A stretch of DNA of 64,000 nt from Clostridia bacterium (GCA_030625965.1 DAOUPV010000005.1:1-64000), one strand, 5' to 3'. Shown: positions 9,082 through 17,750, counted from the first letter of the stretch. Translations and numbers: made by a program. The notes: generated from the letters alone by a model not told the origin.

Positions 9082-9798
9082 ATGAACATCCAGGTATTCA
9101 GTAAGGTAGGCTCTGTCCGGCAGCACAACGAAGACAGTTATGCTTATGACAGTGACAAGGGGATTTTTGTGATCGCTGACGGGATGGGCGGACATCTTCG
9201 GGGGGAAGTGGCCTCGGATATGGCGGTCAAGACCGTGATGAGCGAACTCACTTCTGCTGTCAGTACCGAAGGAACGGGCATCATGTCAGACATAGAGCGT
9301 TCAATGCAGGCTGCCAATCAGTCTGTTTATACATATGCGATGAATCATTCGGACCACCAAGGCATGGGTACGACTCTGTCCGTGGTCCATTTTGTCGGGA
9401 ATCAGGCCTATTTAGGGCATGTGGGAGACAGTCGGATATATCTGTTCAGAGATGGGGAAGTGACCCGTCTGACAAAGGATCATACTATGGTGGAGGAACT
9501 GGTGGATACAGGAACCATCTCCAGCGAACAGGCCAAGACTCATCCGAAAAAGAATGTCCTGGTGAAGGCCTTGGGCACACAAGAAGAACTGGATGTGGAT
9601 ACGGGGCAAACAGAAGTAAAGTCCGGGAATATCATCATCCTCATGACCGACGGTGTCTATGAATATGTGGAGGAAGAATATCTGGCCGAGCTACTTTCCG
9701 AGAAACCGCTATCAGAAGTTGAAACGATTATCGACAGGATGATTTGTGATGGCGGCGCGAAGGATAACTATACATTGCTTATGGTCGGATTGAAATAG
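9082..9798 (+). CDS. prpC: PP2C-type Ser/Thr protein phosphatase (PrpC/Stp)
   Basis: Metal-dependent phosphatase that reverses the action of the adjacent PASTA kinase. The PPM motifs are visible: RQHNEDS near the N terminus, DGMGGH near residue 34, GDSRIY near 115 and the C-terminal DNYT. These supply the Asp metal ligands. Length (238 residues) is standard. The kinase gene starts 9 bp downstream; the pair is a conserved signalling cassette controlling germination, cell wall and translation GTPases in Firmicutes. Confidence 0.96.
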   Translation: MNIQVFSKVGSVRQHNEDSYAYDSDKGIFVIADGMGGHLRGEVASDMAVKTVMSELTSAVSTEGTGIMSDIERSMQAANQSVYTYAMNHSDHQGMGTTLSVVHFVGNQAYLGHVGDSRIYLFRDGEVTRLTKDHTMVEELVDTGTISSEQAKTHPKKNVLVKALGTQEELDVDTGQTEVKSGNIIILMTDGVYEYVEEEYLAELLSEKPLSEVETIIDRMICDGGAKDNYTLLMVGLK

Positions 9799-9806
9799 GT
9801 GACAAG

Positions 9807-11594
9807 ATGAATTTGATCGGAAAAGTATTTTCGAAACGATATGAGGTCAAACGGCGTATCGGCGCTGGAGGAATGTCCATAGTCTATCAGGCAGTGGATA
9901 TCCTTCTGGACCGGTCGGTGGCGGTCAAAATATTGCGGGATCAGTACTGCGATGACGAGCAGAATATTCGCTTCTTCCAGAATGAAGCGAGATCCATCGC
10001 GGCCCTTTCTCATCCAAATATCGTAAAGATTTTCGATATTGGAAAAGAAGACCAGCACTATTTTATCGTGATGGAGTATCTGGAAGGGAAGACTCTTAAG
10101 GAGATTATCCAGGAAGGCGCCCCCATGGATCCCGTAGAGGCCATAAACCTTGTACGCGGCATTCTCCGGGCCCTTGAACATTCACACAAGAAGGGCATTA
10201 TACACAGGGATATCAAGCCACACAACATCATGCTGGACAAGGACCATAAAGTTAAAGTGACGGATTTTGGCATAGCACGCAATGCCGGGGCGTCTACAGT
10301 GACCTATTCAGGTCAGATGGTGGGATCTGTGTATTACATTTCCCCGGAACAAGCCAAAGGGGAAAGGACATCCTCCGCCACAGACATCTATTCCACAGGC
10401 GCCATGCTCTATGAGATGCTTACTGGCAAGGTGCCTTTTACCGGAGACAATCCGGTCAGCATCGCCCTGTCTCATGTGGAAAAAGAAGCAAAGCCTATGA
10501 GCGAGTTGAACAAGAAGATTCCGGAGTGTTTGGAAGAAATTGTGGAAACCGCCATGCGGAAGAACCCTAAGGAACGTTATCCATCAGCCATGGAAATGGC
10601 TAGGGCACTATCTAAGGCAAAGATGCTAATTGAAAGCGGTAAGGCTAAGACCAGGGGAAAACGGAGTCTTCGCAGTAGAAAGATGACTTTGGTTTCGATC
10701 GCGGTAATCATTGCGGTTCTGCTTCCCATATCCTACATACTAGTTGACAAGTACTCTCCAGTTGCAGTACCCGATGTCGTAGGTATTCCTATATCGGAAG
10801 CTGAAAGCCTGCTTGCGGAAGCCGGTTTCAGTTACGAGGTAGACCGTACTGTGGTGACCACGGATTTCGATGTGGATATCGTGATGAACCAGGATCCGCG
10901 AGCACAGCAGGAAGTCAGAACATCAAGAACCATTCTCTTGACTATCAGCGAGGAACCAGCTCGATTTGATGTGCCGCATGTGATAGGGTTAGAGGAGCGA
11001 AGGGCAATGATCGCCATCGAAAACGCTCGCCTGAAACCTGTCGTTGTGCATGATTACTCCACGGATGAAAACACGATTCCGGGATCGGTCATAAGCCAGG
11101 AACCGTTAGCGGGTGTAAGCCTTTACGAGGATTCTGAAGTCGTGTTGACGGTCAGCATGGGCCTGCAGCCGGGGCTAGTCAAAATTCAAGACCTGAAGGG
11201 CAAGACTTTTGCTGAAGCGGAAGCCTATTTCCAGTTGCACGGACTCAAACTGGGCGAGATCAGCTACCAAAACTCTCCGCTTTATTTCCTAGGTATCGTA
11301 ATGCAGCAGAGCGTGTCGGCGGATACTGAAGTTGAGGCAGGTAGCGTTGTGGACCTGGTCATCTCACGAGGCCCGGGCATTCAAGTGCAAGAGAAGGAAA
11401 TATCCTTTAAGCTTCCTGGTATGAAGGAGAGCCTGGTCCATGTTGTTGTTAGCGACATCAGTGGCACCCATGAGGAGTACCGGGCGACCCATATGGGAGG
11501 AGAACCTCTCAGAATCAGCATAAATCATTGGGGAGAAGGAAACGCGAATGTATATCAGGACAATGTTCTGATTATGACGGTAAATCTACCGTAG
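9807..11594 (+). CDS. prkC: Membrane Ser/Thr protein kinase with PASTA domains
   Basis: Hanks-type kinase that senses peptidoglycan fragments. The N-terminal kinase domain (about 1-270) has the glycine loop GAGGMS, catalytic HRDIKPHN and DFGIA. A single transmembrane segment lies at about 293-312, then three extracellular PASTA repeats (about 316-382, 384-451, 454-524). A final region of about 70 residues resembles the extra C-terminal Ig-like domain of B. subtilis PrkC. Length is 595 residues. It follows its phosphatase and precedes rsgA, a known substrate in other Firmicutes. Confidence 0.96.
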   Translation: MNLIGKVFSKRYEVKRRIGAGGMSIVYQAVDILLDRSVAVKILRDQYCDDEQNIRFFQNEARSIAALSHPNIVKIFDIGKEDQHYFIVMEYLEGKTLKEIIQEGAPMDPVEAINLVRGILRALEHSHKKGIIHRDIKPHNIMLDKDHKVKVTDFGIARNAGASTVTYSGQMVGSVYYISPEQAKGERTSSATDIYSTGAMLYEMLTGKVPFTGDNPVSIALSHVEKEAKPMSELNKKIPECLEEIVETAMRKNPKERYPSAMEMARALSKAKMLIESGKAKTRGKRSLRSRKMTLVSIAVIIAVLLPISYILVDKYSPVAVPDVVGIPISEAESLLAEAGFSYEVDRTVVTTDFDVDIVMNQDPRAQQEVRTSRTILLTISEEPARFDVPHVIGLEERRAMIAIENARLKPVVVHDYSTDENTIPGSVISQEPLAGVSLYEDSEVVLTVSMGLQPGLVKIQDLKGKTFAEAEAYFQLHGLKLGEISYQNSPLYFLGIVMQQSVSADTEVEAGSVVDLVISRGPGIQVQEKEISFKLPGMKESLVHVVVSDISGTHEEYRATHMGGEPLRISINHWGEGNANVYQDNVLIMTVNLP

Positions 11595-11606
11595 GAGGAA
11601 GATAGC

Positions 11607-12485
11607 TTGCAGCAAGGTGTCATATTACGAGGATATAGCGGATTTTATTACGTAAAGCTGGAAGACCGTGTGTTGGAATGTTCACTTCGGGGCCGTACCA
11701 AGAAAAAGGAAAAAAGCTTTTTCCCGGGCGACGTGGTCTGGGTCAGCATTGAGAATGAAAAACAGGGTGCCATCGAAAAGGCGGACCCAAGAAAAACACT
11801 GCTGCTTCGGCCTCCAGTGGCCAATGTCAGTCTGTTGGTTATTGTTATGTCCTTGGGTTATCCCGAGGCGGAACTGACATTGCTAGACAGGTTACTGGTG
11901 CTGGCGGAACATGCCGGCATACGACCGGTGATTGTCCTGAGCAAACTGGATATGGCCAACAGGGCCAGGGCGGAGGAAATCAAGCAGGACTACCTTGAGA
12001 CTGGCTACACCTTCATCGCAACCAGTACCAAGAGCATGGAGGGCATGGAAAAACTTAAACAGGAACTGGTGGGTGAAACGACAGTCTTTGCCGGTCAGTC
12101 CGGAGCAGGAAAGACCAGCCTGATGAATCTGCTGCTGCCTGAAAAGGATCTAAAGACTGGCACTTTGGGTGACAAGAGCAAAAGGGGCAAGCACACGACC
12201 AGACATATCGAGCTCCACGATTACTTGGGGGGATACCTGGTGGATACGCCAGGATTCAACCGGCTCTATGTGCCGGAGATGGAAGAAAGCCAGCTACCGC
12301 ACTGTTTTCCTGAATTCGCGCCATATATACCAAGCTGCCGTTTCGCTACTTGTTTGCACTACAAGGAACCGAATTGTGCCGTCAAGGAACATGTGAACAG
12401 CAAGGTGATCAGCCAGAGACGTTATGATAACTACATTCAATTTTTGGAAGAAATCAAGAATAAGGAGAAACGATACAATGATTAA
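11607..12485 (+). CDS. rsgA: Ribosome small-subunit-dependent GTPase RsgA
   Basis: Circularly permuted GTPase that checks 30S subunit maturation. The order is OB fold, then G4 (LSKLD), then G1 (GQSGAGKTS near residue 165), then G3 (DTPGF), followed by a zinc-binding C-terminal domain with CRFATCLHYKEPNC. The permuted order is diagnostic. The start is TTG at 11607, preceded by TAGGAGGAAG; the predicted N terminus MQQGVILRGYSG fits the family. rpe overlaps its 3' end. Confidence 0.95.
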   Translation: MQQGVILRGYSGFYYVKLEDRVLECSLRGRTKKKEKSFFPGDVVWVSIENEKQGAIEKADPRKTLLLRPPVANVSLLVIVMSLGYPEAELTLLDRLLVLAEHAGIRPVIVLSKLDMANRARAEEIKQDYLETGYTFIATSTKSMEGMEKLKQELVGETTVFAGQSGAGKTSLMNLLLPEKDLKTGTLGDKSKRGKHTTRHIELHDYLGGYLVDTPGFNRLYVPEMEESQLPHCFPEFAPYIPSCRFATCLHYKEPNCAVKEHVNSKVISQRRYDNYIQFLEEIKNKEKRYND

Positions 12486-13137
12486 AATCGGACCATCCCT
12501 TTTGGCAGCGGATTTCCGCCGGCTGGGTGAAGAGATACAACGTGTAGAAAAAGGCGGTGCTGATTACCTGCACCTGGACATCATGGATGGGCATTTTGTG
12601 CCCAACATAAGCTACGGTCCGGACATTGTGAAACAGCTACGTGTGGATTCCAAGATGTATTTTGATGTACATCTGATGATTGAAAACCCAGATGACTACC
12701 TTCAGGTCTTCAAAGATGCAGGAGCGGACCTGATCACGGTGCATCAGGAAGCCTGCGTGCATCTGCACCGCACGGTACAATGCATCAAAGAGATGGGCCT
12801 TCATGCCGGCGTGGCACTGAATCCAGCTACACCTGTTTCAGTGCTTGAGGATATTATAGAGGATCTGGATCTGGTGCTCATCATGAGCGTTAACCCAGGA
12901 TTCGGGGGACAGAAATTCATCCCAGGCGCAGTGGATAAGATTGCCAGGGTGAAGGATCTGATCGAGAAGAAGGGGTCGAAAGCGTTTATCCAGGTAGATG
13001 GTGGTGTGAACCAGGAGACAGCCGCCTTGGTGGCAGCCGCGGGAGCGACCTACCTGGTCGCCGGTTCAGCTGTATTCAAACAGGATGATGTCGAGAAAGC
13101 CATCCTTGATATCCGGTCAGCTGCGGAAGACGCATAA
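12478..13137 (+). CDS. rpe: Ribulose-phosphate 3-epimerase
   Basis: Interconverts ribulose-5-P and xylulose-5-P in the pentose phosphate pathway. It is a TIM barrel with PSLLAADF at the N terminus, HLDIMDGHFVPN near 33 (metal ligands), MSVNPGFGGQKF near 140 and VDGGVN near 176. I chose ATG 12478 (219 residues) over an upstream in-frame ATG because TAAGGAG lies ten bases before it and the protein then begins exactly like family members. It overlaps rsgA by 8 bp. The thiamine pyrophosphokinase gene that often follows is absent; ribU occupies the position. Confidence 0.96.
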   Translation: MIKIGPSLLAADFRRLGEEIQRVEKGGADYLHLDIMDGHFVPNISYGPDIVKQLRVDSKMYFDVHLMIENPDDYLQVFKDAGADLITVHQEACVHLHRTVQCIKEMGLHAGVALNPATPVSVLEDIIEDLDLVLIMSVNPGFGGQKFIPGAVDKIARVKDLIEKKGSKAFIQVDGGVNQETAALVAAAGATYLVAGSAVFKQDDVEKAILDIRSAAEDA

Positions 13138-13140
13138 ATA

Positions 13141-13168
13141 TTGATAAATCTATATAGTGTGATATACT
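13141..13168 (+). promoter_or_regulatory. ribU promoter
   Basis: TTGATA and TATACT are separated by 16 bp. This is a good sigma-A type promoter. Transcription would begin near 13175, a few bases before the riboswitch-like sequence. Confidence 0.75.
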
Positions 13169-13180
13169 AGAGAAAATCAA

Positions 13181-13237
13181 ATACTTCGGGGATAGGTGCA
13201 ATTCCGAAGCCGACAGTTACAGTCTGGATGATAGAAG
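13181..13237 (+). promoter_or_regulatory. Shortened FMN riboswitch (RFN element) remnant
   Basis: The 5' part CTTCGGGGATAGGTG and the 3' part CCGACAGTTACAGTCTGG, followed by ATGATAGAAG, match the two ends of the RFN element. That includes the closing P1 pairing (CTTC / GAAG) and the whole P6 side. The middle of the canonical aptamer (3' part of P2, P3, P4 and 5' part of P5) is missing, so it is about 57 nt long instead of well over 100. The gene downstream encodes a RibU-like riboflavin transporter, which confirms the identity. Whether it still binds FMN is doubtful. Confidence 0.8.
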
Positions 13238-13250
13238 AAAATGAAATAAT

Positions 13251-13280
13251 CCCCTGCCTATGCAGGGGTTCTTTTTTTCT
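13251..13280 (+). terminator. Riboswitch expression-platform terminator before ribU
   Basis: Hairpin CCCCTGC / GCAGGGG with a four-base loop, followed by TTCTTTTTTT. It lies between the RFN remnant and the ribU ribosome binding site, where an FMN-controlled terminator is expected. Confidence 0.85.
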
Positions 13281-13301
13281 CATCCAAATAAAGGAGGAAC
13301 C

Positions 13302-13841
13302 ATGAACACCACTAGTAAAACTCGCAAAATGATCCAAATCACCTTGTTGTCGGTCATCTCATTCTTATTGATGTACCTGATCGAATTCCCCTTGTTGGCC
13401 GCAGCGCCTTATCTGAAGTACGATCCCAGCCAGGTGCCGACGCTGATTGCTTCTTTCGCTTTCGGACCGATGGCAGGATTGATCGCGGAGCTGATCAAGT
13501 CGTTTCTATTTTTCATCTCTGGTAAATCGACCTCTGGTATCGTGGGTGTATCAGCCGCTTTCGTAGCGGGTGGCACTTTTACTCTTAGCGCCGGTTTTAT
13601 TTACAAGTACATGAAGACCAAGAAGGGTGCTCTGATCTCATTGTTGGTTGGTACGATATGCATGACGATCTTCATGACCATCGGTAACAAATTTGTATTC
13701 CTGCCACTGTGGGGCATCCCGGCAGAAGCCATCAACGGACTTCTTACCAGTGTCATCATTCCCTTCAATCTGATTAAGGGAGTCCTGACATCCATTATCA
13801 CATTCCTGTTGTACAAACGTATTCATAAGCTATTAGGATAG
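13302..13841 (+). CDS. ribU: Riboflavin ECF transporter substrate-binding subunit (RibU-like)
   Basis: S component of an energy-coupling factor transporter; it captures riboflavin and works with a shared EcfAA'T module, which is not in this window. The 179-residue protein has about six hydrophobic helices. The loop GPMAGLIAELIKSF and the N-terminal basic stretch are typical of RibU. ATG 13302 is preceded by AAGGAGGA at the right distance; an upstream in-frame ATG at 13260 lies inside the terminator and is rejected. The FMN-type leader supports riboflavin specificity. Confidence 0.88.
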   Translation: MNTTSKTRKMIQITLLSVISFLLMYLIEFPLLAAAPYLKYDPSQVPTLIASFAFGPMAGLIAELIKSFLFFISGKSTSGIVGVSAAFVAGGTFTLSAGFIYKYMKTKKGALISLLVGTICMTIFMTIGNKFVFLPLWGIPAEAINGLLTSVIIPFNLIKGVLTSIITFLLYKRIHKLLG

Positions 13842-13848
13842 AAACATG

Positions 13849-13877
13849 CGGCTTTCCCCTGGAGAGCCGTTTTTTTT
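13849..13877 (+). terminator. ribU terminator
   Basis: Nine-base-pair stem CGGCTTTCC / GGAGAGCCG with one G-T pair and loop CCT, followed by eight Ts. Confidence 0.9.
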
Positions 13878-13925
13878 AAGTTTTAGGCTATTTCTAAGAC
13901 GAATTTTGTGGTAGCTTGTAGAGGG

Positions 13926-13937
13926 CCGGAATTCCGG
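13926..13937. repeat. 12-bp palindrome upstream of the phosphatase gene
   Basis: CCGGAATTCCGG is a perfect palindrome ending 23 bp before the start at 13961. It could be an operator or be incidental. The rest of the 119-bp gap holds only the ribU terminator. Confidence 0.4.
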
Positions 13938-13960
13938 TACTAAGAAATTGGGATAAGAAG

Positions 13961-14563
13961 ATGATAGAGATATATTTGATACGTCACGGACAGACCGAAT
14001 GGAACAGCAACAGACGTTTCCAGGGACAGTTGGACATCCAACTGGACGAGACCGGAATGAACCAGGCGAAACAACTGAGCGAACGGCTTGAGGATGTGAA
14101 TTTCGATGCCATATACTCCAGCGATCTGAAACGAGCACATGTGACGGCTACCGCCATTGCCAGCAAAAAGAAGCAGGTGATCGGTATTCTTCCAGATTTG
14201 AAGGAAATTTGTTTTGGACAGTGGGAGGGGCGCACGTTCCATGAGGTCATGAACGACAAGATTTCAGGAGGATGGCAATGGTTCAACAATCCATCTTGTA
14301 CGGATATCCCCGGAGGGGAGACAGCAGAGCAGATCATGACACGGATCGGGACCGCACTGGACCACGTATTGGACAGTCATAAAGAAGGCAAGGTTGCTTT
14401 GGTAAGTCATGGTAACCTGATACGCTATATCTTGCTCAAGTGTCTGAATCTCCCGGACGAACTGTTCGGCAAGATCGATATCGGCAATACGTCAATCAGC
14501 GTGTTACGATGGGAAAATGATAACTTTCACTTACACTGCCTAAATGATTGCGCACATTTGTGA
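13961..14563 (+). CDS. Histidine phosphatase family protein (PhoE/GpmB/CobC type)
   Basis: Two-His phosphatase fold. The RHGQTEWN motif at residues 8-15 contains the phospho-accepting His. The second His is in VALVSHGNLIRY near residue 145, and the acid residue is in EICFGQWEGR near 85. Length is 200 residues. Family members include phosphoglycerate mutase-like enzymes, alpha-ribazole phosphatase and broad phosphatases. No cobalamin genes are nearby, so a CobC role is not supported and the substrate is unknown. It lies alone between the ribU terminator and the rsmD promoter region. Confidence 0.85.
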   Translation: MIEIYLIRHGQTEWNSNRRFQGQLDIQLDETGMNQAKQLSERLEDVNFDAIYSSDLKRAHVTATAIASKKKQVIGILPDLKEICFGQWEGRTFHEVMNDKISGGWQWFNNPSCTDIPGGETAEQIMTRIGTALDHVLDSHKEGKVALVSHGNLIRYILLKCLNLPDELFGKIDIGNTSISVLRWENDNFHLHCLNDCAHL

Positions 14564-14572
14564 AAAAAAGGG

Positions 14573-14601
14573 TTTTCATTTGCCAAGTGAGTGGTTATAA
14601 T
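14573..14601 (+). promoter_or_regulatory. Possible rsmD promoter
   Basis: TTTTCA and TATAAT are separated by 17 bp, ending 23 bp before the rsmD start. The -10 is perfect; the -35 matches four of six consensus bases. Confidence 0.5.
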
Positions 14602-14624
14602 GAGGGCAGTATGACGAGGTAACG

Positions 14625-15179
14625 ATGAGAATCATTGCAGGAAAGAAAAAAGGACTGAAGCTACAGGCGCCAAAAGGCTTAAACACCCGTCCCACAACGG
14701 ATCGCGTAAAGGAGAACCTATTCAACATCCTGCAGCGTGATGTACGGGGAAGGACAGTGCTGGATCTATTTGCCGGTACCGGAGCCTTAGGTATAGAAGC
14801 CATGAGCAGAGGAGCAAAAAAGGCGGTCTTTGTTGAAAGAGACCGCCATACATATACCAGACTATGTGAAAATTTGCATAAAGTTAGTGATTTGGGCGAT
14901 ATGCCTACCTACCAGCGCGATGCGTTTTCCTTCCTGGACGAATGCAAGGAACAGTTCGATATGGTGTTTCTGGACCCACCTTACCAGAAGGGTCTAGGTA
15001 GGAAGGCTATAGAGAACCTTGTTGGCAGGAACTTGCTGACGGAAGGCGCGCTAGTCGTATTGGAAACCCACCGGGATGAAGTATTGTTTTCATCTGATGA
15101 GTTGGTCGGACTTGGTCTTGAAACCCAAAAAGAAACGCGATATGGAAGCACTGCCATAAGGATTTTGCAAAAGATTTGA
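14625..15179 (+). CDS. rsmD: 16S rRNA (guanine-966-N2) methyltransferase
   Basis: SAM-dependent enzyme that methylates G966 of 16S rRNA. Motifs: DLFAGTGALGIEAMSRGA (SAM-binding loop) near residue 46, and the catalytic FLDPPY near 115. Length 184 residues is typical. In many Firmicutes coaD follows rsmD immediately; here there is only a 65-bp gap and then a coiled-coil gene, so coaD is not in this position. recG, commonly upstream, is also absent. Confidence 0.95.
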   Translation: MRIIAGKKKGLKLQAPKGLNTRPTTDRVKENLFNILQRDVRGRTVLDLFAGTGALGIEAMSRGAKKAVFVERDRHTYTRLCENLHKVSDLGDMPTYQRDAFSFLDECKEQFDMVFLDPPYQKGLGRKAIENLVGRNLLTEGALVVLETHRDEVLFSSDELVGLGLETQKETRYGSTAIRILQKI

Positions 15180-15244
15180 CAAAGGGCTTTTAATCGCCTT
15201 CTAAAAAAGGATAGAATAAGAGAAAACCCTTTAGGAGGAATAAC

Positions 15245-15703
15245 ATGGATGCATTGGCTTTGTTGGAACAGATAGAGGATATTATCAATAGCGCGAACCG
15301 CAGCTTTGCTGGATCGACCATAAAGATAAACAGCTTAGAGATGCAGGGGCTGGTTGAAGACCTGAGGCAGACACTTATTGAAGAAGTGAGACAAGCGAGA
15401 AAGATCGTTCAAGATAAAGACAACATATTGAGTGAAGCACAACAAGAGGCTTCCTCGATCATGGAAGAAGTTGAGGAAAACATCAGCACCTTGATCGACG
15501 AAAACAAAATCGTCGAAGAAGCCAAAAAAGAGGCTGAAAGAGTGCTGGCGGAGGCCGGTGAGAGAGCGGATAAAATCAGCTCCGGAGCCAAAGATTACGC
15601 AGACGGCGTACTGGCCAACCTGCAGGGACATCTGAAGCAGACTCTGGAAACAGTGGAACGCGGCAGAAATCAACTACAGGACCGTACTGAATATGATGAA
15701 TAA
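15245..15703 (+). CDS. Coiled-coil protein of unknown function
   Basis: This 152-residue, strongly charged protein is predicted by composition to be almost wholly helical coiled coil from about residue 40 to 145. It is rich in E, K, Q and A with heptad-like spacing. It resembles the subunit H/E or b-type stator helices of rotary ATPases and DivIVA-like proteins only in a general way, and there are no ATPase genes nearby. It has a strong AGGAGGAA ribosome binding site. Small coiled-coil genes at this position between rsmD/coaD and ackA recur in Clostridia. I do not assign a function. Confidence 0.75.
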   Translation: MDALALLEQIEDIINSANRSFAGSTIKINSLEMQGLVEDLRQTLIEEVRQARKIVQDKDNILSEAQQEASSIMEEVEENISTLIDENKIVEEAKKEAERVLAEAGERADKISSGAKDYADGVLANLQGHLKQTLETVERGRNQLQDRTEYDE

Positions 15704-15746
15704 TTTCTTTATAAAAGAAAAGTAATATATTCACTGGGAGGAAGGA

Positions 15747-16937
15747 ATGAAAGTTTTAGTTCTAAACTGCGGAAGCTCTTCCATCAAGTATCAATTGCTT
15801 GATATGGAAAAAGAATCCGCGATAGCCAAAGGGCTGGTGGAGCGTATCGGTATGGAGGGCTCGAAACTGAGTCAGATGTCCAACTGGGAGAAACATGTTA
15901 TAGAGCAACCTATTAATGAGCATGTTATAGGTATACAATTGATTTTAGAAGCATTGACAGATAAGGATATCGGAGTCATCGCCACCATCGATGAGATCAA
16001 AGCGGTAGGCCACCGTACAACCCATGGCGGTGAAAAATTCAGTGGCTCGTCACTGATCACTGAGGAAGTCATAGATGCCTTGGTTGAACTGAGTGAGTTG
16101 GCACCGCTTCACAATCCACCGCAGATCAAGGGTATCCGAGCCATCCAGAAAGTTCTTCCGGATGTGCCCAATGTAGGCACCTTTGATACCGCATTCCACA
16201 ACAACATGCCGCCTGAAGCTTATATGTACGCCATTCCGTATGAGTACTATGAGCGGTATGGTATCAGACGATATGGTTTCCACGGCATGTCGCACCAGTA
16301 TGTATCTACCAGGGCAGCAGAAATGCTGGGCAAAGACATTAAAGACCTGAAAATCATCACTTGCCACTTGGGGAACGGTGCAAGTTTGGCCGCCGTAAAA
16401 AATGGTGTATCCATTGACACGTCCATGGGTTTCACTCCGCTGCCAGGATTGGTAATGGGTACAAGATGTGGAGACATCGACCCAGCCATCATTTTCTATC
16501 TGGGCAAAAAGGAACATATTGACTGTATGGATCTAGACTCCGTGCTGAACAAGAAAAGCGGTGCATTGGGGCTCTCTGGTATTTCCAGCGATTTTAGAGA
16601 CCTGGAGATCGCGTCCGAAGAAGGAAACGAGCGTGCAAAGATGACGCTGGATATCTTCCATTACAGAATAAAAGGCTACATCGGCAAATATGCGGCAGCT
16701 ATGAACGGTGTAGATGCCATCGTATTCACAGCCGGTATTGGTGAAAACTCTCAGTTTACCCGTTCGGAATGCATGAAGGGGCTAGACTTCCTGGGTGTCG
16801 AGTTGGATGAAGAGAAGAACAAGACCCGTGGAGAAGAAAAGATAATTTCAACTGACGCCTCCAAAGTCAAGGTTATGGTCATTCCTACCAATGAAGAATT
16901 GGTGATCGCCAGAGAAACTTTGAGAATTGTCGGATAA
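15747..16937 (+). CDS. ackA: Acetate kinase
   Basis: Converts acetyl phosphate and ADP to acetate and ATP, the energy-conserving step of acetate fermentation. The ASKHA-fold motifs are present: N-terminal [19 protein letters not shown] near residue 90, FDTAFH near 147, HLGNGAS near 208 and TAGIGENS near 332. Length 396 residues is standard. pta is not adjacent, so phosphotransacetylase must be encoded elsewhere. A GGGAGGAAGG ribosome binding site precedes the ATG. Confidence 0.97.
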   Translation: MKVLVLNCGSSSIKYQLLDMEKESAIAKGLVERIGMEGSKLSQMSNWEKHVIEQPINEHVIGIQLILEALTDKDIGVIATIDEIKAVGHRTTHGGEKFSGSSLITEEVIDALVELSELAPLHNPPQIKGIRAIQKVLPDVPNVGTFDTAFHNNMPPEAYMYAIPYEYYERYGIRRYGFHGMSHQYVSTRAAEMLGKDIKDLKIITCHLGNGASLAAVKNGVSIDTSMGFTPLPGLVMGTRCGDIDPAIIFYLGKKEHIDCMDLDSVLNKKSGALGLSGISSDFRDLEIASEEGNERAKMTLDIFHYRIKGYIGKYAAAMNGVDAIVFTAGIGENSQFTRSECMKGLDFLGVELDEEKNKTRGEEKIISTDASKVKVMVIPTNEELVIARETLRIVG

Positions 16938-16940
16938 CGC

Positions 16941-16969
16941 TTGTCAAAATCTATGACCTCCGCTATAAT
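16941..16969 (+). promoter_or_regulatory. Promoter of the DUF177-rpmF genes
   Basis: TTGTCA and TATAAT are separated by exactly 17 bp. This is one of the best sigma-A promoters in the window. Predicted transcription start is near 16976, only about 27 bp before the chosen DUF177 start. Confidence 0.85.
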
Positions 16970-17002
16970 GTTTGAAGCAACGCTGAAATGGCAGGGATAA
17001 GC

Positions 17003-17503
17003 ATGGAATTGGATATTTCGAAGATCAGAAGCAAGACTGGGAGTGAGAAATCCTTTGATTTGGAACAACCGGTTGAGGACATCACGGAGAAGAAGATTCA
17101 TTTTCTGCAGCCTGTTCACTTTCAGGGCAAGATTCGGAACTTGGATGGTACGTTGTATTTGGAAGGGGAGGCAGATATCCTTATTGAAAGGATATGTGAC
17201 CGTTGTCTTTCTAGCTACAAACAACCACTTAGAATCCGTATTGAGGAAAACTTCTATCCTGAGTACAAAAAAATTGATGACATTGATTTCTTTAAGACGT
17301 ATAATGGAAATCAGTTGGTATTGGACCAGACCGTCCATGACGGGGTCCTGCTGAATATTCATATCAATTCAATCTGTAAGGAGGATTGTAGAGGAATCTG
17401 CCCGACTTGCGGAAAAGATTTGAATGAGGGTTCCTGTTCCTGTAAAACGGAAACAACCGACCCAAGGATGGAAATACTAAAAAACCTCATTTCAGAGGAA
17501 TAG
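17003..17503 (+). CDS. DUF177 (YceD) family protein
   Basis: YceD family, needed in other organisms for normal 23S rRNA accumulation and almost always encoded before rpmF. The 166-residue protein has the expected conserved Cys pair CDRC near residue 65 and a C-terminal cysteine cluster (CKEDC, CPTC, CSC) that may bind metal. I prefer ATG 17003 over an in-frame ATG at 16988 because an AGGGAT site precedes 17003 and the promoter puts 16988 almost at the transcript 5' end. It probably forms a unit with rpmF, 15 bp downstream. Confidence 0.85.
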   Translation: MELDISKIRSKTGSEKSFDLEQPVEDITEKKIHFLQPVHFQGKIRNLDGTLYLEGEADILIERICDRCLSSYKQPLRIRIEENFYPEYKKIDDIDFFKTYNGNQLVLDQTVHDGVLLNIHINSICKEDCRGICPTCGKDLNEGSCSCKTETTDPRMEILKNLISEE

Positions 17504-17518
17504 AGAGGAGGCATGGTG

Positions 17519-17710
17519 ATGGGAGTACAAAAGAGAAGACATTCAAAAGCAAGAAAAAACAAGAGGCGTTCAATCTGGGCTCAACTGACGGCGCCAAACC
17601 TGTCAGAATGTCCACAATGCCACGAGTTAAGAAGATCGCACAGAGCATGTCCATCTTGTGGATACTACAACGGTAAAAAAGTATCTGAAGCAGGGATGCA
17701 GAAAAACTAA
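17519..17710 (+). CDS. rpmF: 50S ribosomal protein L32
   Basis: Small, basic ribosomal protein (63 residues) beginning MGVQKRRHSKARKNKRR, close to the usual MAVPKRR N terminus. Two Cys pairs, CPQC and CPSC, form the zinc ribbon of the zinc-containing L32 type. ATG 17519 is chosen because GAGGAGG lies seven bases before it; an in-frame ATG at 17513 is too close to that site. A strong terminator follows, so plsX has its own start or depends on read-through. Confidence 0.95.
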   Translation: MGVQKRRHSKARKNKRRSIWAQLTAPNLSECPQCHELRRSHRACPSCGYYNGKKVSEAGMQKN

Positions 17711-17723
17711 GTATGTCAAACAT

Positions 17724-17750
17724 AAGAACCGCTTACGCGGTTCTTTTTTC
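17724..17750 (+). terminator. rpmF terminator
   Basis: Nine-base-pair stem AAGAACCGC / GCGGTTCTT with loop TTAC, running into TTTTTTC. Confidence 0.9.

Noticed and set aside
12424-12477. Longer rpe start at 12424 inside rsgA
   Set aside because: The extra residues do not resemble the family, and TAAGGAG is correctly spaced for ATG 12478.
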